Positions 17,420-27,900 of a DNA stretch of 64,000 bases are shown in pieces. Position numbers and translations under genes: made by a program. The notes beneath the pieces are model-generated. The model ran no database searches and was not told the DNA's origin. It saw only the letters and a program-made list of their open reading frames with translations. Every line of letters begins with the position of its first letter. Positions within the stretch are counted from its first letter, which is position 1. The DNA lies in contig NZ_CP061947.1 of NCBI RefSeq assembly GCF_014838715.1, positions 5,012,001 through 5,076,000 of the forward strand, written 5' to 3'. The stretch is from Algoriphagus sp. Y33 (GTDB taxonomy: Bacteria > Bacteroidota > Bacteroidia > Cytophagales > Cyclobacteriaceae).

Positions 17420-18154
17420 ATGCGAGCCATTGTAATTGATGATGAAAGATTAGCACGCAAGGAGCTGATCAATCTCTTAAACCAACTAGAAAGTGTGGAA
17501 GTAGTAGGAGAAGCTGTAAATGTGGACGATGCCAAAGATAAAATCGACCAGCTGAATCCGGATGTTATATTTCTGGATATACAGATGCCCGAGAAAACAG
17601 GCTTTGAGCTTCTGGAAGAACTGGATAACGTCCCCCATGTGATCTTTACCACTGCTTATGACGAGTATGCTTTAAAAGCTTTTCAGGTTAATGCCTTGGA
17701 TTACCTGTTGAAACCTATCGAGCCGAAGCGGCTTGAAGAAGCTATTGCCAAGCTTCAGGGAAAAATAGATGGCTTTTCCAAAAACGAAGAAACTCCATCT
17801 ATACACAGCCACAAGAAACTTACCCTTGAAGATCAGGTTTTCGTAAAAGACGGAGATAGATGCTGGTTTGTAAGACTATCGAATGTTCGATTGTTTGAGT
17901 CAGACGGTAATTATATTAAAGTGTATTTTGACAATTTCAAACCAATGATACACAAATCTTTGAATGCCTTGGATGAACGTCTGGATGAGAAATCCTTCTT
18001 CCGTGCCAGCCGAAAGCATATCATTAATCTAGGCTGGGTAGAGGGAATAGAGCCTTGGTTTAATGGGGGCCTTGTGGTTACTCTCAAAGGAGGCGATAGA
18101 ATTGAGGTCAGTAGAAGGCAGGCAGCAAGGTTTAAGGAAATGATGAGTTTGTAG
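17420..18154 (+). CDS. LytTR-type response regulator
   Basis: A 244-residue regulator: receiver domain (residues 1-120) with acidic residues DDE at 7-9, phospho-acceptor Asp53 in VIFLDIQMP, and LKPIEP near 100; LytTR DNA-binding domain from about 140 (DRCWFVRLSNVRLFESDGNYIKVYF, SLNALDERLDEKSFFRASRKHIINL, VVTLKGGDRIEVSRRQAARF). Paired with the upstream LytS-type kinase. LytTR proteins usually bind paired direct repeats in promoters. Confidence 0.95.
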   Translation: MRAIVIDDERLARKELINLLNQLESVEVVGEAVNVDDAKDKIDQLNPDVIFLDIQMPEKTGFELLEELDNVPHVIFTTAYDEYALKAFQVNALDYLLKPIEPKRLEEAIAKLQGKIDGFSKNEETPSIHSHKKLTLEDQVFVKDGDRCWFVRLSNVRLFESDGNYIKVYFDNFKPMIHKSLNALDERLDEKSFFRASRKHIINLGWVEGIEPWFNGGLVVTLKGGDRIEVSRRQAARFKEMMSL

Positions 18155-18216
18155 GTTTTATACCCAAATAAAAGCATTTGATTCCACTGATAATTTTAGT
18201 AACTAGGGAGTAAATA

Positions 18217-18228
18217 GGCCTATAGGCC
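18217..18228. promoter_or_regulatory. 12-bp palindrome upstream of the second LytTR gene
   Basis: GGCCTATAGGCC is a perfect palindrome 45 nt before the ATG at 18274 and 63 nt after the previous stop. It may be an operator; no promoter match close to consensus was found beside it. Confidence 0.4.
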
Positions 18229-18273
18229 AGAATAATTAGTTTCACTCCTAAAACGCACATCTGCCAGCTACTT

Positions 18274-19029
18274 ATGAAAGAAGAGCGGATATTAATCGTC
18301 GAAGACGATATCAGCATCGCAGAAAATATACAGGAAATATTGGAACTCCTGGGTTATGTCAATACCGACATCGCCAACTCGGCAAATCAATGTATTAAGA
18401 TCATCAAAAAATATCGTCCTGATCTGATATTCATGGATATCAAACTAAAGGGCGATAAAGACGGAATAGAGCTTGGAGAAATCTTAAAGAAAATGGTCGA
18501 TGCACCATTAGTTTATGTCACTTCCTATTCAGACCCTACCATTATAGAGAGAGCAAAGCGGATAAATCCGGCAGGCTTTATCGTGAAACCGTTCAATACA
18601 AATGACATTCATGCCATCGTAGAGATTGTTCTTTATAACAAGCGGACAAAGCTGGCAACTGACGTAGCTGCGGCTGTCCCTACGAATGACAACCCTTACC
18701 TAGTAACCGACGCTGTCTTCATCAAAGCCGACAGTTCTTTTGAACGAGTTCCTTATGATGACATCTATTATGTGGAGGCCAATGGGAATATGGTCACCGT
18801 CTACACAAAGAAAAGAGAATTTAACATCCGCAAATCGATGAAGGAAATAGAGGAGACACTTCCTTCCCAGTTATTTCTACGGGTACAAAAATCATATATT
18901 GTCCACTTAGGACAAATAGAGAGTTTCAGTACAAAAGAAATAACACTACGCTCTGGAGCAACTGTGCAGGTAGGCAGACAGTACTACAACAGTTTCCTTG
19001 CAAAACTTAGCACCATCACAGAAAGCTAA
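18274..19029 (+). CDS. LytTR-type response regulator (second)
   Basis: A 251-residue regulator with a receiver domain (EDD at 10-12, phospho-acceptor Asp55 in LIFMDIKLKGDKDG, VKPFNTNDI near 105) and a C-terminal LytTR domain (FIKADSSFERVPYDDIYYVEANGNMVTVYT, SQLFLRVQKSYIVHLGQI, GATVQVGRQYY). Its receiver is closer to the type with the KGDKDGIEL loop than to its neighbour, so the two are not recent duplicates. It has no kinase of its own beside it; cross-talk with the LytS-type kinase 0.9 kb upstream is plausible but only inferred. Confidence 0.94.
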   Translation: MKEERILIVEDDISIAENIQEILELLGYVNTDIANSANQCIKIIKKYRPDLIFMDIKLKGDKDGIELGEILKKMVDAPLVYVTSYSDPTIIERAKRINPAGFIVKPFNTNDIHAIVEIVLYNKRTKLATDVAAAVPTNDNPYLVTDAVFIKADSSFERVPYDDIYYVEANGNMVTVYTKKREFNIRKSMKEIEETLPSQLFLRVQKSYIVHLGQIESFSTKEITLRSGATVQVGRQYYNSFLAKLSTITES

Positions 19030-19037
19030 AAACAAAA

Positions 19038-19062
19038 AGGTGGGCTAATTACCCACCTCTTT
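19038..19062 (+). terminator. Terminator after the second LytTR gene
   Basis: AGGTGGG (19038-19044), 7-nt loop and CCCACCT (19052-19058) followed by a short pyrimidine/T run; 9 nt after the stop. Confidence 0.7.
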
Positions 19063-19128
19063 CGATCAAACAATCAACCAAATCTACCCTTACGAGTATT
19101 TCTTAGGGCTTTTTGCCCAGTTAACTTA

Positions 19129-19350
19129 TCAAAAAACCGACTGCTCGGTGCTTATTTTTTTGAATTCATAGGCTTTTTCAGCTCCGGAATTAGAGGATAT
19201 GCCGATATTGTAAGTTGGTTCAGTGTATTCAACAAAGGCAGTATGCTGTGCAAGGTTTGTTTCTACTTTAGCTTTCCATACAATGGTAATTGCCATTACG
19301 AAGCCCAATGCAGCACAAATGTTTTTTTGGGAAAATAGTGAAGTAATCAT
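19129..19350 (-). CDS. Small hypothetical protein with one hydrophobic segment
   Basis: A 73-residue frame with an N-terminal hydrophobic stretch (ICAALGFVMAITIVW, residues 11-25) and a polar tail rich in Glu, Tyr and Ser. The layout resembles small secreted or membrane-anchored peptides of Bacteroidota, but I recognise no family. No consensus promoter was found in front. It is the best candidate gene in the 628-bp interval 19030-19657; a 66-codon frame on the opposite strand looks less protein-like. The rest of the interval (19351-19614) holds nothing I can name. Confidence 0.4.
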   Translation of the reverse strand: MITSLFSQKNICAALGFVMAITIVWKAKVETNLAQHTAFVEYTEPTYNIGISSNSGAEKAYEFKKISTEQSVF

Positions 19351-19614
19351 GGCAGTAATAAGTTGGTTTAATTTCTATACCGACTATATGCCAAAAAGCG
19401 ACCCAAAACAACAAACACTTTAAAAATCAATGAGTTAAGAAAATCACATCATTATACTATGTACGTTTTTGAACATGTAAACCCCAGAGATGAACAATAA
19501 TCCATAGATTGGCGGGTTACACTAAATGATAAAATTATAAAAAACACTTCGCAGTTAACCTGTTTTTTTGATAAGCTCAATGGGCCACAAGCCTGTTTCA
19601 TTAGTCTCTAAAGC

Positions 19615-19640
19615 AAAAAAGCTCCGTCTGGAGCTTTTTT
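19615..19640 (-). terminator. Terminator after the PIN-PhoH gene
   Basis: AAAAAAGCTCC (19615-19625), loop GTCT, GGAGCTTTTTT (19630-19640): a perfect stem with T runs on either strand, 18 nt past the PhoH stop. Confidence 0.9.
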
Positions 19641-19657
19641 GACAAGTAAATGAAAGT

Positions 19658-21004
19658 TTACAACAACTCATTCGCAAGGTTTGCCAGCTCCGAGCGCTCT
19701 CCTTTTTCAAGTTTGATATGCGCATAGAGTGGATGGTCTTTGACACGATCTATCAAGTAGGATAAGCCATTTGACTGGGAATCCAAGTAAGGTGTATCGA
19801 TCTGGAACACATCTCCTGTGAAGATGATCTTGGTGTTTTCTCCCGCCCTTGAGATAATTGTCTTAATCTCATGTGGAGTTAAGTTCTGCGCTTCATCCAC
19901 AATAAAGAAAATATTGGACAAGGAGCGTCCTCGAATATAGGCCAAGGGTTGGATCACCAGCTTTTCCTGATTTACCAGCTCTGTGATTTTCTGAAACTCC
20001 TTATCCGTCTCCTTATATTGATTTTGGATGAATTTTAGATTATCCCACAGCGGCTCCATATAGGGATTAAGCTTGGATTTGATGTCGCCCGGCAAATATC
20101 CAATGTCCTTATTACTCAAGGGGACGATCGGTCTGGCCAAGAATATCTGCTTGTACTCTCTTCGTTGCTCCAGTGCTCCAGCCAGCGCCAATAATGTCTT
20201 TCCTGTCCCGGCTACTCCTTGGATAGAAACCAATCGGATGTTTGGATTGGTGATCGCATGAAGGGCAAAAGTCTGTTCCGCATTTTTTGGCTTAATATTA
20301 TAGGCCAGCTTCTTGTCCACACGCTCAAGAATGCTTTCATCCGAATTATAATAGGCTAACACTGAATTCTTATTGCTTTTCAGAATATAGTAAGCATTAG
20401 ACTTCCGCTTTCGGGTTCCCAAGACAGACTTAGCCTCAACATATCCTTGTTCATAAAGCTTGTTTATATGCTCGGGATCTATGTTTTCGAGGATGTATTT
20501 CCCAGTATTTTCCAGCTCAACGATATTCTTGATCTTGCCGGTTTCATAATCTTCCGCCAGCAAATCAAGTGATTTGGCCTTCAGTCTAAGATTGATATCC
20601 TTACTGACCAAGATTACCTTTCTGCCCTTCTCATGCTGCTTCAGGTATAGTGCACAGTTTAGAATCTTGTGATCATTCTTTTCCTCGCCAAAAATCTCAT
20701 TGGCATTAATCTGATTTTCCGGATTCATCAGTACCCTAAAGTTCCCCTTTGTCTTCCCGTTCAGGGGAGTCCAATTGTGAATCATCTGATCCTGAGAGAG
20801 TTTATCCAGTAAACGGATAAATTCACGGGCTTCAAAATTCTTGGTGTCATTGCCTTTCTTGAATTGATCAAGTTCCTCCAGCACAGTGATCGGAATGACC
20901 ACATCGTGCTCGGCAAAATTCATGATGGAGTTGTGTGCGAAGAGGATCACCGAAGTATCCAGCACAAAGATTTTCCGATCTTTATCGGATTTGGCTCTAG
21001 GCAT
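19658..21004 (-). CDS. PIN domain-PhoH family ATPase
   Basis: A 448-residue fusion. The N-terminal PIN nuclease-like domain (about 1-150) has acidic residues Asp16 in FVLDTSVI, Glu44-45 in VLEELD and Asp136 in VSKDINLR. The C-terminal PhoH ATPase domain has Walker A GVAGTGKT at 263-270, ARPIVPLSNKDIGYLPGD and Walker B FFIVDEAQNLTPHE, then IIFTGD. Proteins of this architecture (PhoH2/YlaK type) are described as RNA helicases/RNases in some bacteria; the in vivo role here is unknown. It is monocistronic with its own terminator. Confidence 0.95.
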   Translation of the reverse strand: MPRAKSDKDRKIFVLDTSVILFAHNSIMNFAEHDVVIPITVLEELDQFKKGNDTKNFEAREFIRLLDKLSQDQMIHNWTPLNGKTKGNFRVLMNPENQINANEIFGEEKNDHKILNCALYLKQHEKGRKVILVSKDINLRLKAKSLDLLAEDYETGKIKNIVELENTGKYILENIDPEHINKLYEQGYVEAKSVLGTRKRKSNAYYILKSNKNSVLAYYNSDESILERVDKKLAYNIKPKNAEQTFALHAITNPNIRLVSIQGVAGTGKTLLALAGALEQRREYKQIFLARPIVPLSNKDIGYLPGDIKSKLNPYMEPLWDNLKFIQNQYKETDKEFQKITELVNQEKLVIQPLAYIRGRSLSNIFFIVDEAQNLTPHEIKTIISRAGENTKIIFTGDVFQIDTPYLDSQSNGLSYLIDRVKDHPLYAHIKLEKGERSELANLANELL

Positions 21005-21135
21005 GCGCAGGTATTGTAGTGGTACTATATGATTTAATTTAGAAAAATAATCGGGCTATTGTCAACGTTTCCGTGAGAATTTATGGTTAATTAAATATGT
21101 CCACTCCCTATACCTTTGACTATCAAACCAATAAA

Positions 21136-21166
21136 AAAAGGGCAGAATTTGTGATTCTGCCCTTTT
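21136..21166 (-). terminator. Terminator after the SNF2 helicase gene
   Basis: A perfect 13-bp stem (AAAAGGGCAGAAT at 21136-21148 with its complement at 21154-21166) and a 5-nt loop; on the minus strand it continues into seven T. It lies 18 nt after the stop at 21185. Confidence 0.92.
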
Positions 21167-21184
21167 GAGAAAAATATGCGTTTT

Positions 21185-24124
21185 TTAGTCCAGCAATGCG
21201 GCAATATCATCTTGCCCCAGACTTTTCATAAAGCTCTCTTCAGTATTAATCAGCTCTCCGGCCAGCGCCAGCTTACGGTCCTGAAGTGCCATGATTTTCT
21301 CTTCCACAGATCCACGGGTGATGAATTTATAGATGATGACTTTGTTTTCTTGTCCGATTCTATGTGCTCTATCAATCGCCTGAGCTTCCACAGCAGGATT
21401 CCACCATGGATCAAGCAAGAATACATATTCCGCTTTGGTCAGATTCAAGCCCACTCCACCGGCTTTCAGAGAAATCAAGAATACTTTTATATCTTCATTT
21501 TCCTGAAACTTCTCCACTTGTGCCTGACGGTCTTTAGTCGCGCCATCTAGGTAAGCATAGGAAATCCCTTCTTTCTCAAGGTATTCCTTCACGATCCCCA
21601 AATGCCTCACAAATTGGCTAAACACAAGCACTTTGTGCCCTTCAGAGATGGTTGATTGCAGCATATAGGTCACATCTTCCAGCTTACCCGATTCTCCCTC
21701 ATAATCGTCCCGGACTAGTTTAGGGTGATTGGCGATCTGACGAAGCTGAGTAAGTCCACGCAGTAATGTGAATTGCTGATTATTTCTTCCTGTGCTCTGG
21801 ATATCTGAAATAATCTTTTCACGATAGTAGCTTTTCACCTCTTCATACACTTCTTCTTGCGCTGCGGTCATGTCAGAATATTTCACGTTGGTGATTTTCT
21901 CAGGCAAATCCGTAGCCACCTGAGACTTCAGCCTTCTTAGGATAAATGGCTTGATCATCGCATGAAGTTTGGCAGATTTATCCACATCTCCCTGCTTTTC
22001 GATGGGAAGCAGAAACTGCTTCTTAAACGTATTCTGATTGCCCAACAAACCTGGATTGATGAAATTCATCTGTGACCAGAGGTCCATCGTACTGTTTTCC
22101 ACAGGCGTACCTGTCAGAATCAATTTTTGCTTGCTCTTCAGCTGGTTTACTGCACCTGCGATATTACTCCCCGGGTTTTTGATTGCCTGGGATTCATCCA
22201 GAATGATATAGTTGAAATAGAAATCCTTGAGCACTTCAATATCCAACCTGGTGATCCCGTAGGAGGTCAGCACCAAATCATAATCTCCAAATCTCCATGG
22301 ATCTTTGATACGCTGAGTCCCCGAATAAACCAGGATTTTGAGATCCGGAGTGAACTTCTTGGCTTCCAGTTCCCAGTTATAAATCAGGGAGGTAGGCATC
22401 ACCAAGAGGGAAGTCAATCCAGGATTCTCTTCCATCTCGTGGGCAAGCAAAGCGAGTGTCTGTACGGTTTTACCCAAACCCATATCATCTGCCAGACAGC
22501 CCCCAAACTTAAATTCATTGAGAAATCGAAGCCAATTGTATCCTGCATGCTGGTAAGGACGAAGAATCCCTTCAAAATTACTTGGAAGAGAATATTCCTC
22601 AATTGATTCGAAGTCTCTGAGTCTTTCCAGCTTCCTACTCAGCGTGACCTGGACTAGATTCCCTTCTTCCATTTCTCTAGCCAGGGCCAAATGATGTTTG
22701 CGCAGCACCATGGTATTATCATCTCCACGGTCTTCCATGAAATTAAAAAGCTCGGAGTAATTCACAAACCAAGATGAAGGAATCACGGCAATTTCCCCAT
22801 TAGGCAATTCGAATTCTGCTTTCCCCTGAAGCAAGAGCTTTCGAAGCTTTGCAAAAGGCACAAGGTAAATTCCGAATTTGATCAGCGCTTTCACATCAAA
22901 CCAATCAATATTTTCATTGACCTCAATGGAAATCTGTGCCTTGCCTATGTTATAAACCTTGCCTTTGGCATTCGGCTTTTGGACAATTTTGATCTTCTCA
23001 ATATCCAGAAAATCTTCGTTTTCCCCAATCCACTCAAAGGCTTCCGTCTTGGGCAACGCATCTTTACCCATTTTGAATTCCAATCCTTTGTCCCGAAGCA
23101 ATTTCAGATACGCTTTTTCTTTTTGTGTGCTGCGTATCGTTTTATAGAATGTATAGCTATTGTCCCCTTCTTCCAGCCTTACGGAAGCACCATGTTTTTC
23201 CGAGCTCGGTGTCTGGACGGGAAAATCAATACTTCCGTACTTAAATCGAAGTTCGAACACGATCTTATCTTCCTCCAGTTTCTCTCCTTCTTCCCCAAAG
23301 AGATTCTTTCCTGATCCACCTGGTAAATCACTGATGTTTATAAAAACTTCCGGTGTGCCTCGTTCAATATTAATGTCAAAACCAACAGATTCCACATCGA
23401 ATTGGGAGATCAGATTGGCCATGAAACCGCGGTAATAACTTGGCTCTATTCGCTTGTCGATGACAATAAACTTTTTGTTCAAAAATGCCTTGAGCTTCTT
23501 CCCATCAATCCCCTTTTCAAAATGAAAGAGCTGACCTTGAACAACCAACCATCCGGGATCGTTGCTGATGAAGTAACCATTCTTGTATTGCCAGTCAAGT
23601 TTCTCTCCTTTGAATTTAATGGTGGGCCAGTAATGGGTGTTTTCCTCATTTTTGTGAAAATGAAAAAGCACACTTGCACGCTCAGCATTTACTGCTATTT
23701 CTTTCCATACAGGGTTACCGTCACTTCCCATTTCAAAAAGCCTCTTTCCGATCAGCAAAGGCATTATTTTCGAGCGCTTTTTCTCGATTACTTCTTCTAT
23801 GGCATCCTGAGTCTTTTTATCCTCAGTTTTGGGATCAAAAATTTTAGCCAAATATTGCTTTGGACGTATATTACCTCTTTTGATAAAAGGCTTTACTACT
23901 ACTTCAGGATTCATTGAATCCATAATTTTTATCAGGTCATAGTCTGTCTTGTCCAATCCCGAATCAAATTCACCGGCATTTGCAGAACTGATATTTTGAT
24001 AGGCTAGGGAAAGTCTTCCTTGAGGGTCTATCTGTACTACAAAGGATTCAATAAGCAGCCCTAGGTACTCATGGCTATAAATAGAATAAACTATCTGAAA
24101 GGGTTTATCAGAATTAACTATCAT
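21185..24124 (-). CDS. SNF2/Rad54-family DEAD/DEAH box helicase
   Basis: A large Swi2/Snf2-type ATPase. The start is taken as ATG 24124 (MIVNSDKPFQIVYSIYSHEYLG, 979 residues) because this is where homologous sequence begins; the frame is open 46 codons further up but that part is Cys/Phe-rich and unlike coding sequence. The N-terminal half is the bacterial SNF2-associated region. The ATPase core has ADDMGLGKTVQ with Lys552, VMPTSLIYNWELEAKKF, the DEAH-like ILDESQAIKNP, ILTGTPVENS, and in the second lobe VLVFSQFVRHL, SLKAGGVGLNL and RAHRIGQENKV. These enzymes translocate on duplex DNA and remodel protein-DNA complexes or RNA polymerase; the partner here is not known. No nuclease or zinc-finger domain is fused. 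Confidence 0.95.
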   Translation of the reverse strand: MIVNSDKPFQIVYSIYSHEYLGLLIESFVVQIDPQGRLSLAYQNISSANAGEFDSGLDKTDYDLIKIMDSMNPEVVVKPFIKRGNIRPKQYLAKIFDPKTEDKKTQDAIEEVIEKKRSKIMPLLIGKRLFEMGSDGNPVWKEIAVNAERASVLFHFHKNEENTHYWPTIKFKGEKLDWQYKNGYFISNDPGWLVVQGQLFHFEKGIDGKKLKAFLNKKFIVIDKRIEPSYYRGFMANLISQFDVESVGFDINIERGTPEVFINISDLPGGSGKNLFGEEGEKLEEDKIVFELRFKYGSIDFPVQTPSSEKHGASVRLEEGDNSYTFYKTIRSTQKEKAYLKLLRDKGLEFKMGKDALPKTEAFEWIGENEDFLDIEKIKIVQKPNAKGKVYNIGKAQISIEVNENIDWFDVKALIKFGIYLVPFAKLRKLLLQGKAEFELPNGEIAVIPSSWFVNYSELFNFMEDRGDDNTMVLRKHHLALAREMEEGNLVQVTLSRKLERLRDFESIEEYSLPSNFEGILRPYQHAGYNWLRFLNEFKFGGCLADDMGLGKTVQTLALLAHEMEENPGLTSLLVMPTSLIYNWELEAKKFTPDLKILVYSGTQRIKDPWRFGDYDLVLTSYGITRLDIEVLKDFYFNYIILDESQAIKNPGSNIAGAVNQLKSKQKLILTGTPVENSTMDLWSQMNFINPGLLGNQNTFKKQFLLPIEKQGDVDKSAKLHAMIKPFILRRLKSQVATDLPEKITNVKYSDMTAAQEEVYEEVKSYYREKIISDIQSTGRNNQQFTLLRGLTQLRQIANHPKLVRDDYEGESGKLEDVTYMLQSTISEGHKVLVFSQFVRHLGIVKEYLEKEGISYAYLDGATKDRQAQVEKFQENEDIKVFLISLKAGGVGLNLTKAEYVFLLDPWWNPAVEAQAIDRAHRIGQENKVIIYKFITRGSVEEKIMALQDRKLALAGELINTEESFMKSLGQDDIAALLD

Positions 24125-24277
24125 ATAATTATCGGAATAACAAAACTTCCTGAGATTTGGGGTTAAGCAAAAAGAAGCTAAGTCTTGGTTATATATCCCA
24201 AAAAAGGGAAAAGCAAGTTGAAAATTACAAAGAATACTGCTCAAATTCATGTTTTGAGTCAATTATCTGCCATAAAA

Positions 24278-24327
24278 CATTAAAAGACCCTTTAAATCAG
24301 TATTTCTGATCCTAGGGTCTTTTAATG
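24278..24327 (-). terminator. Long hairpin terminator after lspA
   Basis: A perfect 14-bp outer stem (CATTAAAAGACCCT at 24278-24291 with AGGGTCTTTTAATG at 24314-24327) encloses a 5-bp inner stem (ATCAG/CTGAT). It lies 17 nt downstream of the lspA stop, on the way to the SNF2 gene. Confidence 0.85.
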
Positions 24328-24343
24328 AAATCAGGAGAAAATA

Positions 24344-24976
24344 CTATTCAGCAATCTGCTCTGCTTCCTCATTTTTTGAATGTTTCACTTCTTCAGATTT
24401 TTCAGGAAAAAACCTACCTTGAAAAACCAGAATCATGGCTACACCCACAAATATTGCAGCATCCGCTACATTGAAAATCGGCCAAAGTGCAGTATAACTA
24501 CCTCCCCACACAGGAAGCCACTCAGGCAGATAGCCTTCCCAAATATCGAAATAGAACATATCAACCACCTGACCGTGAAACCAAGGCGTGGAAGCATTAT
24601 ATGGAGCGTTGTTTAGCCAAACTCCATAGAAGACAGAATCGACTAAATTGCCTATTGCTCCTCCCAAGATCATAGCTATACATACTATATATAAGCCCGG
24701 CTGTTTTTTCTCAATAATGTAGTATAAGTAATACCCTATTCCCACCATCGCCACCAAGCGAAAAGATGTCAAGAGCAATTTGCCATAATCAGAGCCCAGT
24801 TCCATTCCGAATGCCATGCCGGGGTTGGTGGTGTAATGCAGTTTGAACCAGTCCCCGAATATCGGAATCTGTCCCGGAGAACCAAAGTCCATCTGGAAGT
24901 GAACTAGCATTTTCACCACTTGATCAATAATGATGACCAATAGGGCGATGCCAAAGTATTTCAGGTATTTATTCAT
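24344..24976 (-). CDS. lspA: Lipoprotein signal peptidase (SPase II)
   Basis: LspA cleaves diacylated prolipoproteins before the lipobox cysteine in the inner membrane. The 210-residue protein has four transmembrane segments, IIDQVVKMLV, LHYTTNPGMAFG, GGAIGNLVDSV, and the two catalytic aspartates in GQVVDMFYFD and IFNVADAAIF. It is longer than the usual 160-170 residues because of an insert between GGAIGNLVDSV and the first catalytic Asp, as often seen in Bacteroidota, and an acidic C-terminal tail. ileS ends 16 nt upstream, so the classical ileS-lspA pairing is conserved. The many lipoproteins in this window are its likely clients. Confidence 0.97.
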   Translation of the reverse strand: MNKYLKYFGIALLVIIIDQVVKMLVHFQMDFGSPGQIPIFGDWFKLHYTTNPGMAFGMELGSDYGKLLLTSFRLVAMVGIGYYLYYIIEKKQPGLYIVCIAMILGGAIGNLVDSVFYGVWLNNAPYNASTPWFHGQVVDMFYFDIWEGYLPEWLPVWGGSYTALWPIFNVADAAIFVGVAMILVFQGRFFPEKSEEVKHSKNEEAEQIAE

Positions 24977-24992
24977 TATATGCGTTTTGCTA

Positions 24993-27900
24993 TCAGGCTT
25001 TTTCTACCAGAACAGCTAGTTCAAAATCATCCATATCAAGTACTGTTGCATCTTCAGCAAGTGCAGCCAGTTCTAGGTTTAACGCTTGCACCTCGGTTTG
25101 GATATATTCTCCAAAGGAAGCGATAGCATTTTTCACCAACTCATTTCCATCAGCGATCTTAATGTTAATCTTATCCTGCACTTCCAGCCCCATATCCTTA
25201 CGTAAGTTCTGGATACGGTTTACCAAATCCCTTGCGACTCCTTCTTCCTTCAGTTGGTCCGAAAGCGTCACATCAAGTGCTACCGTTACACCCTGATCGG
25301 AAGCAACTGACCAGCCCGGAATATCCTGAGATGTGATCAAAACTTCTTCCAGAAGCAATTCCAGACTTTCGCCATCAACATCAACAGAGATTTTACCTTC
25401 ACGCTCTATTTCAGCGATTTCGGCTTGTCCCCATTTGTTTATAGCTCCTACTACGAAGCGCATTTTCGGTCCCAATTTCTTACCAAGAACCGGAAGATTT
25501 GGCTTCACATTCTTCACCAAGATTCCTGAAGCATCATCGATAAACTCAATGTCTTTGATATTCACCTCTGACTTGATCAGTTCTTCCAAATGAACAATCT
25601 GCGCTTTGGTCTTCTCTTTCAGGATTGGGATCAAAATTCTCTGTAATGGCTGACGCACTTTAACCTTCTCTTTCTTTCTCAGCGAATGAACCAGAGAAGA
25701 AATTGTCTGAGCCAATTCCATACTCTCCTCCAGGTCTCTATTGATCAACCCGGAATCTGCAGCAACCCAATCAGTCAGATGCACAGATGCTTTTGAATCG
25801 GATCCTGACTCCGTCAAGTTCTGGTACAACCAATCGGAGTAGAACGGCGCAAAAGAAGACATCAACTGGGTAAGCGTGAGCAAGGATTCGTAGAGCGTCT
25901 CGTAAGCAGCCTGTTTATCCACATTCATTTCACCTCTCCAGAATCTCTTTCTAGCCAATCTCACGTACCAGTTGGAAAGTTGGTCTATTGTGAAACCCAT
26001 GATCGCACGGGTAGCTTTGGTCGCATCATAATTATCCATGGCTTCCTCTACCTCGGCAATCAAAGACTGCAGTTTAGACACAATCCACTGATCCAATTCA
26101 GCTCTTTCCTCCACAGGTACCGTTCTGGCTTTGTCATAGACAAAAGCGTCCAGATTCGCATACAGCGCAAAGAAATTATAGGTGTTCTGTAACGTGCCAA
26201 AGAAGCGACGCTGCACTTCCGTAACTCCGTCCAGATTGAATTTCAGATTATCCCAAGGATTTGCATTGCTCAGCATGTACCAGCGCACTGCATCAGGCCC
26301 GTATTCTTTAAGTGTCTTGAAAGGATCGACGGCGTTCCCCAGTCTCTTGGACATTTTATTGCCATTCTTGTCCAGCACCAATCCGTTTGCAATCACGTTT
26401 TTAAACGCCACACTATCGAACAGCATCCCGGCGATGGCATGAAGCGTAAAGAACCAGCCCCTTGTCTGATCCACACCTTCTGCAATGTAATCCGCCGGAT
26501 AATTAGCGTTAAAAATGTCTTCATTCTCAAATGGATAATGCCATTGCGCATAGGGCATTGCTCCGGAATCAAACCATACATCGATCAGATCAGGTTCGCG
26601 GAACATCTTCTCCCCTTGGGAAGAAACCAAGATCACGTCATCCACATAGGGACGGTGAAGATCTATTTCCTTGCCTTCGTAAGGAGATTTTTCCATAAAA
26701 CCTTTGGCGATGGATTCTTCAATGGCTTGCTCAAGTTCGGCGATAGATCCAATGCATAGCTCCTCTCTCCCATCTTCAGTTCTCCAGATAGGAAGGGGTG
26801 TACCCCAGAATCGTGAGCGGCTCAGGTTCCAATCCACCAGATTTTCCAGCCAGTTGCCAAAACGTCCGGTACCTGTGGCTTCAGGTTTCCAGTTGATCGT
26901 TTTGTTCAGCTCTACCAAGCGGTCTTTGTAGGCAGTGGTTTTGATAAACCAGCTGTCTATAGGATAGTAAAGCACCGGCTTGTCCGTTCTCCAGCAGTGT
27001 GGATAGCTGTGCTCGTATTTCTCGACCTTAAAGGCTTTATTTTCATTTTTCAGGATGATCGAGATGATCACATCGGTGCTTTTAAAGTCCGTCGCATTCT
27101 CATCATCCTCGGTGTAGTTTTTCACATAGAAGTCATCTACACCATATTTCTTATGGGCGGTTATTCCATGTTCTGCTACTTTTTCTACCAAGAATTCACC
27201 CACTAGTGTGATGAATTTCCCCTGCTTATCCACAATCGGAATATCTTTTCCTTGCTCATCCTTGACGAAGACGCCGGGCACATTATTCTGTGCCAAAGTT
27301 CTAAAGTCATCCGCACCGAAGGCTTTGGCAAGATGCACGATACCAGTACCGTCTTCCGTAGTCACATAATCCCCTGAAACGACCGTAAATGCCGGATGCG
27401 GAAGAGCCAAGTCAGCTATTGGAAACAGCTGCTCATATTCCCAGCCCAGCATGTCTTTGCCTTTAAACTCTCCGATTACCTCAAAAGGAATCAGTTTATC
27501 CCCGTCTTTATAGTCTTCCAGCTTAAGATCAGCAGCTTTCGGATTCAGGTAGGCATTCATTCTGGCTTTCGCCAAGATCACTGTGCAGGCATCGAACGTA
27601 TAAGGATTGAACGTCCGTACTTTCACATAATCCAGGTTCTCACCGATCGCCAAAGCCGAGTTGGCCGGCAAAGTCCAAGGCGTAGTCGTCCAAGCTAGGA
27701 TATAGGTATTCTCTTCGCCTTTCAGCTTAAACTGTGCGGTGATGGACGTGTCTTTTACGTCTTTGTAAGTACCTGGCTGATTCAGTTCATGAGAGCTCAA
27801 ACCCGTACCCGCAGCAGGAGAATAAGGTTGTATGGTGTAGCCTTTGTAGATCAGATCTTTGTCGTACAGCTTCTTCAGCAAACTCCAAACTGACTCGATA

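Noticed and set aside
19223..19423. 66-codon plus-strand frame opposite the small protein at 19129-19350
   Set aside because: Composition less like a protein, no promoter, and it overlaps the more plausible minus-strand frame.
24125..24262. 46-codon N-terminal extension of the SNF2 helicase
   Set aside because: Its residues are unlike the family and unlike coding sequence; similarity begins at the ATG 24124.
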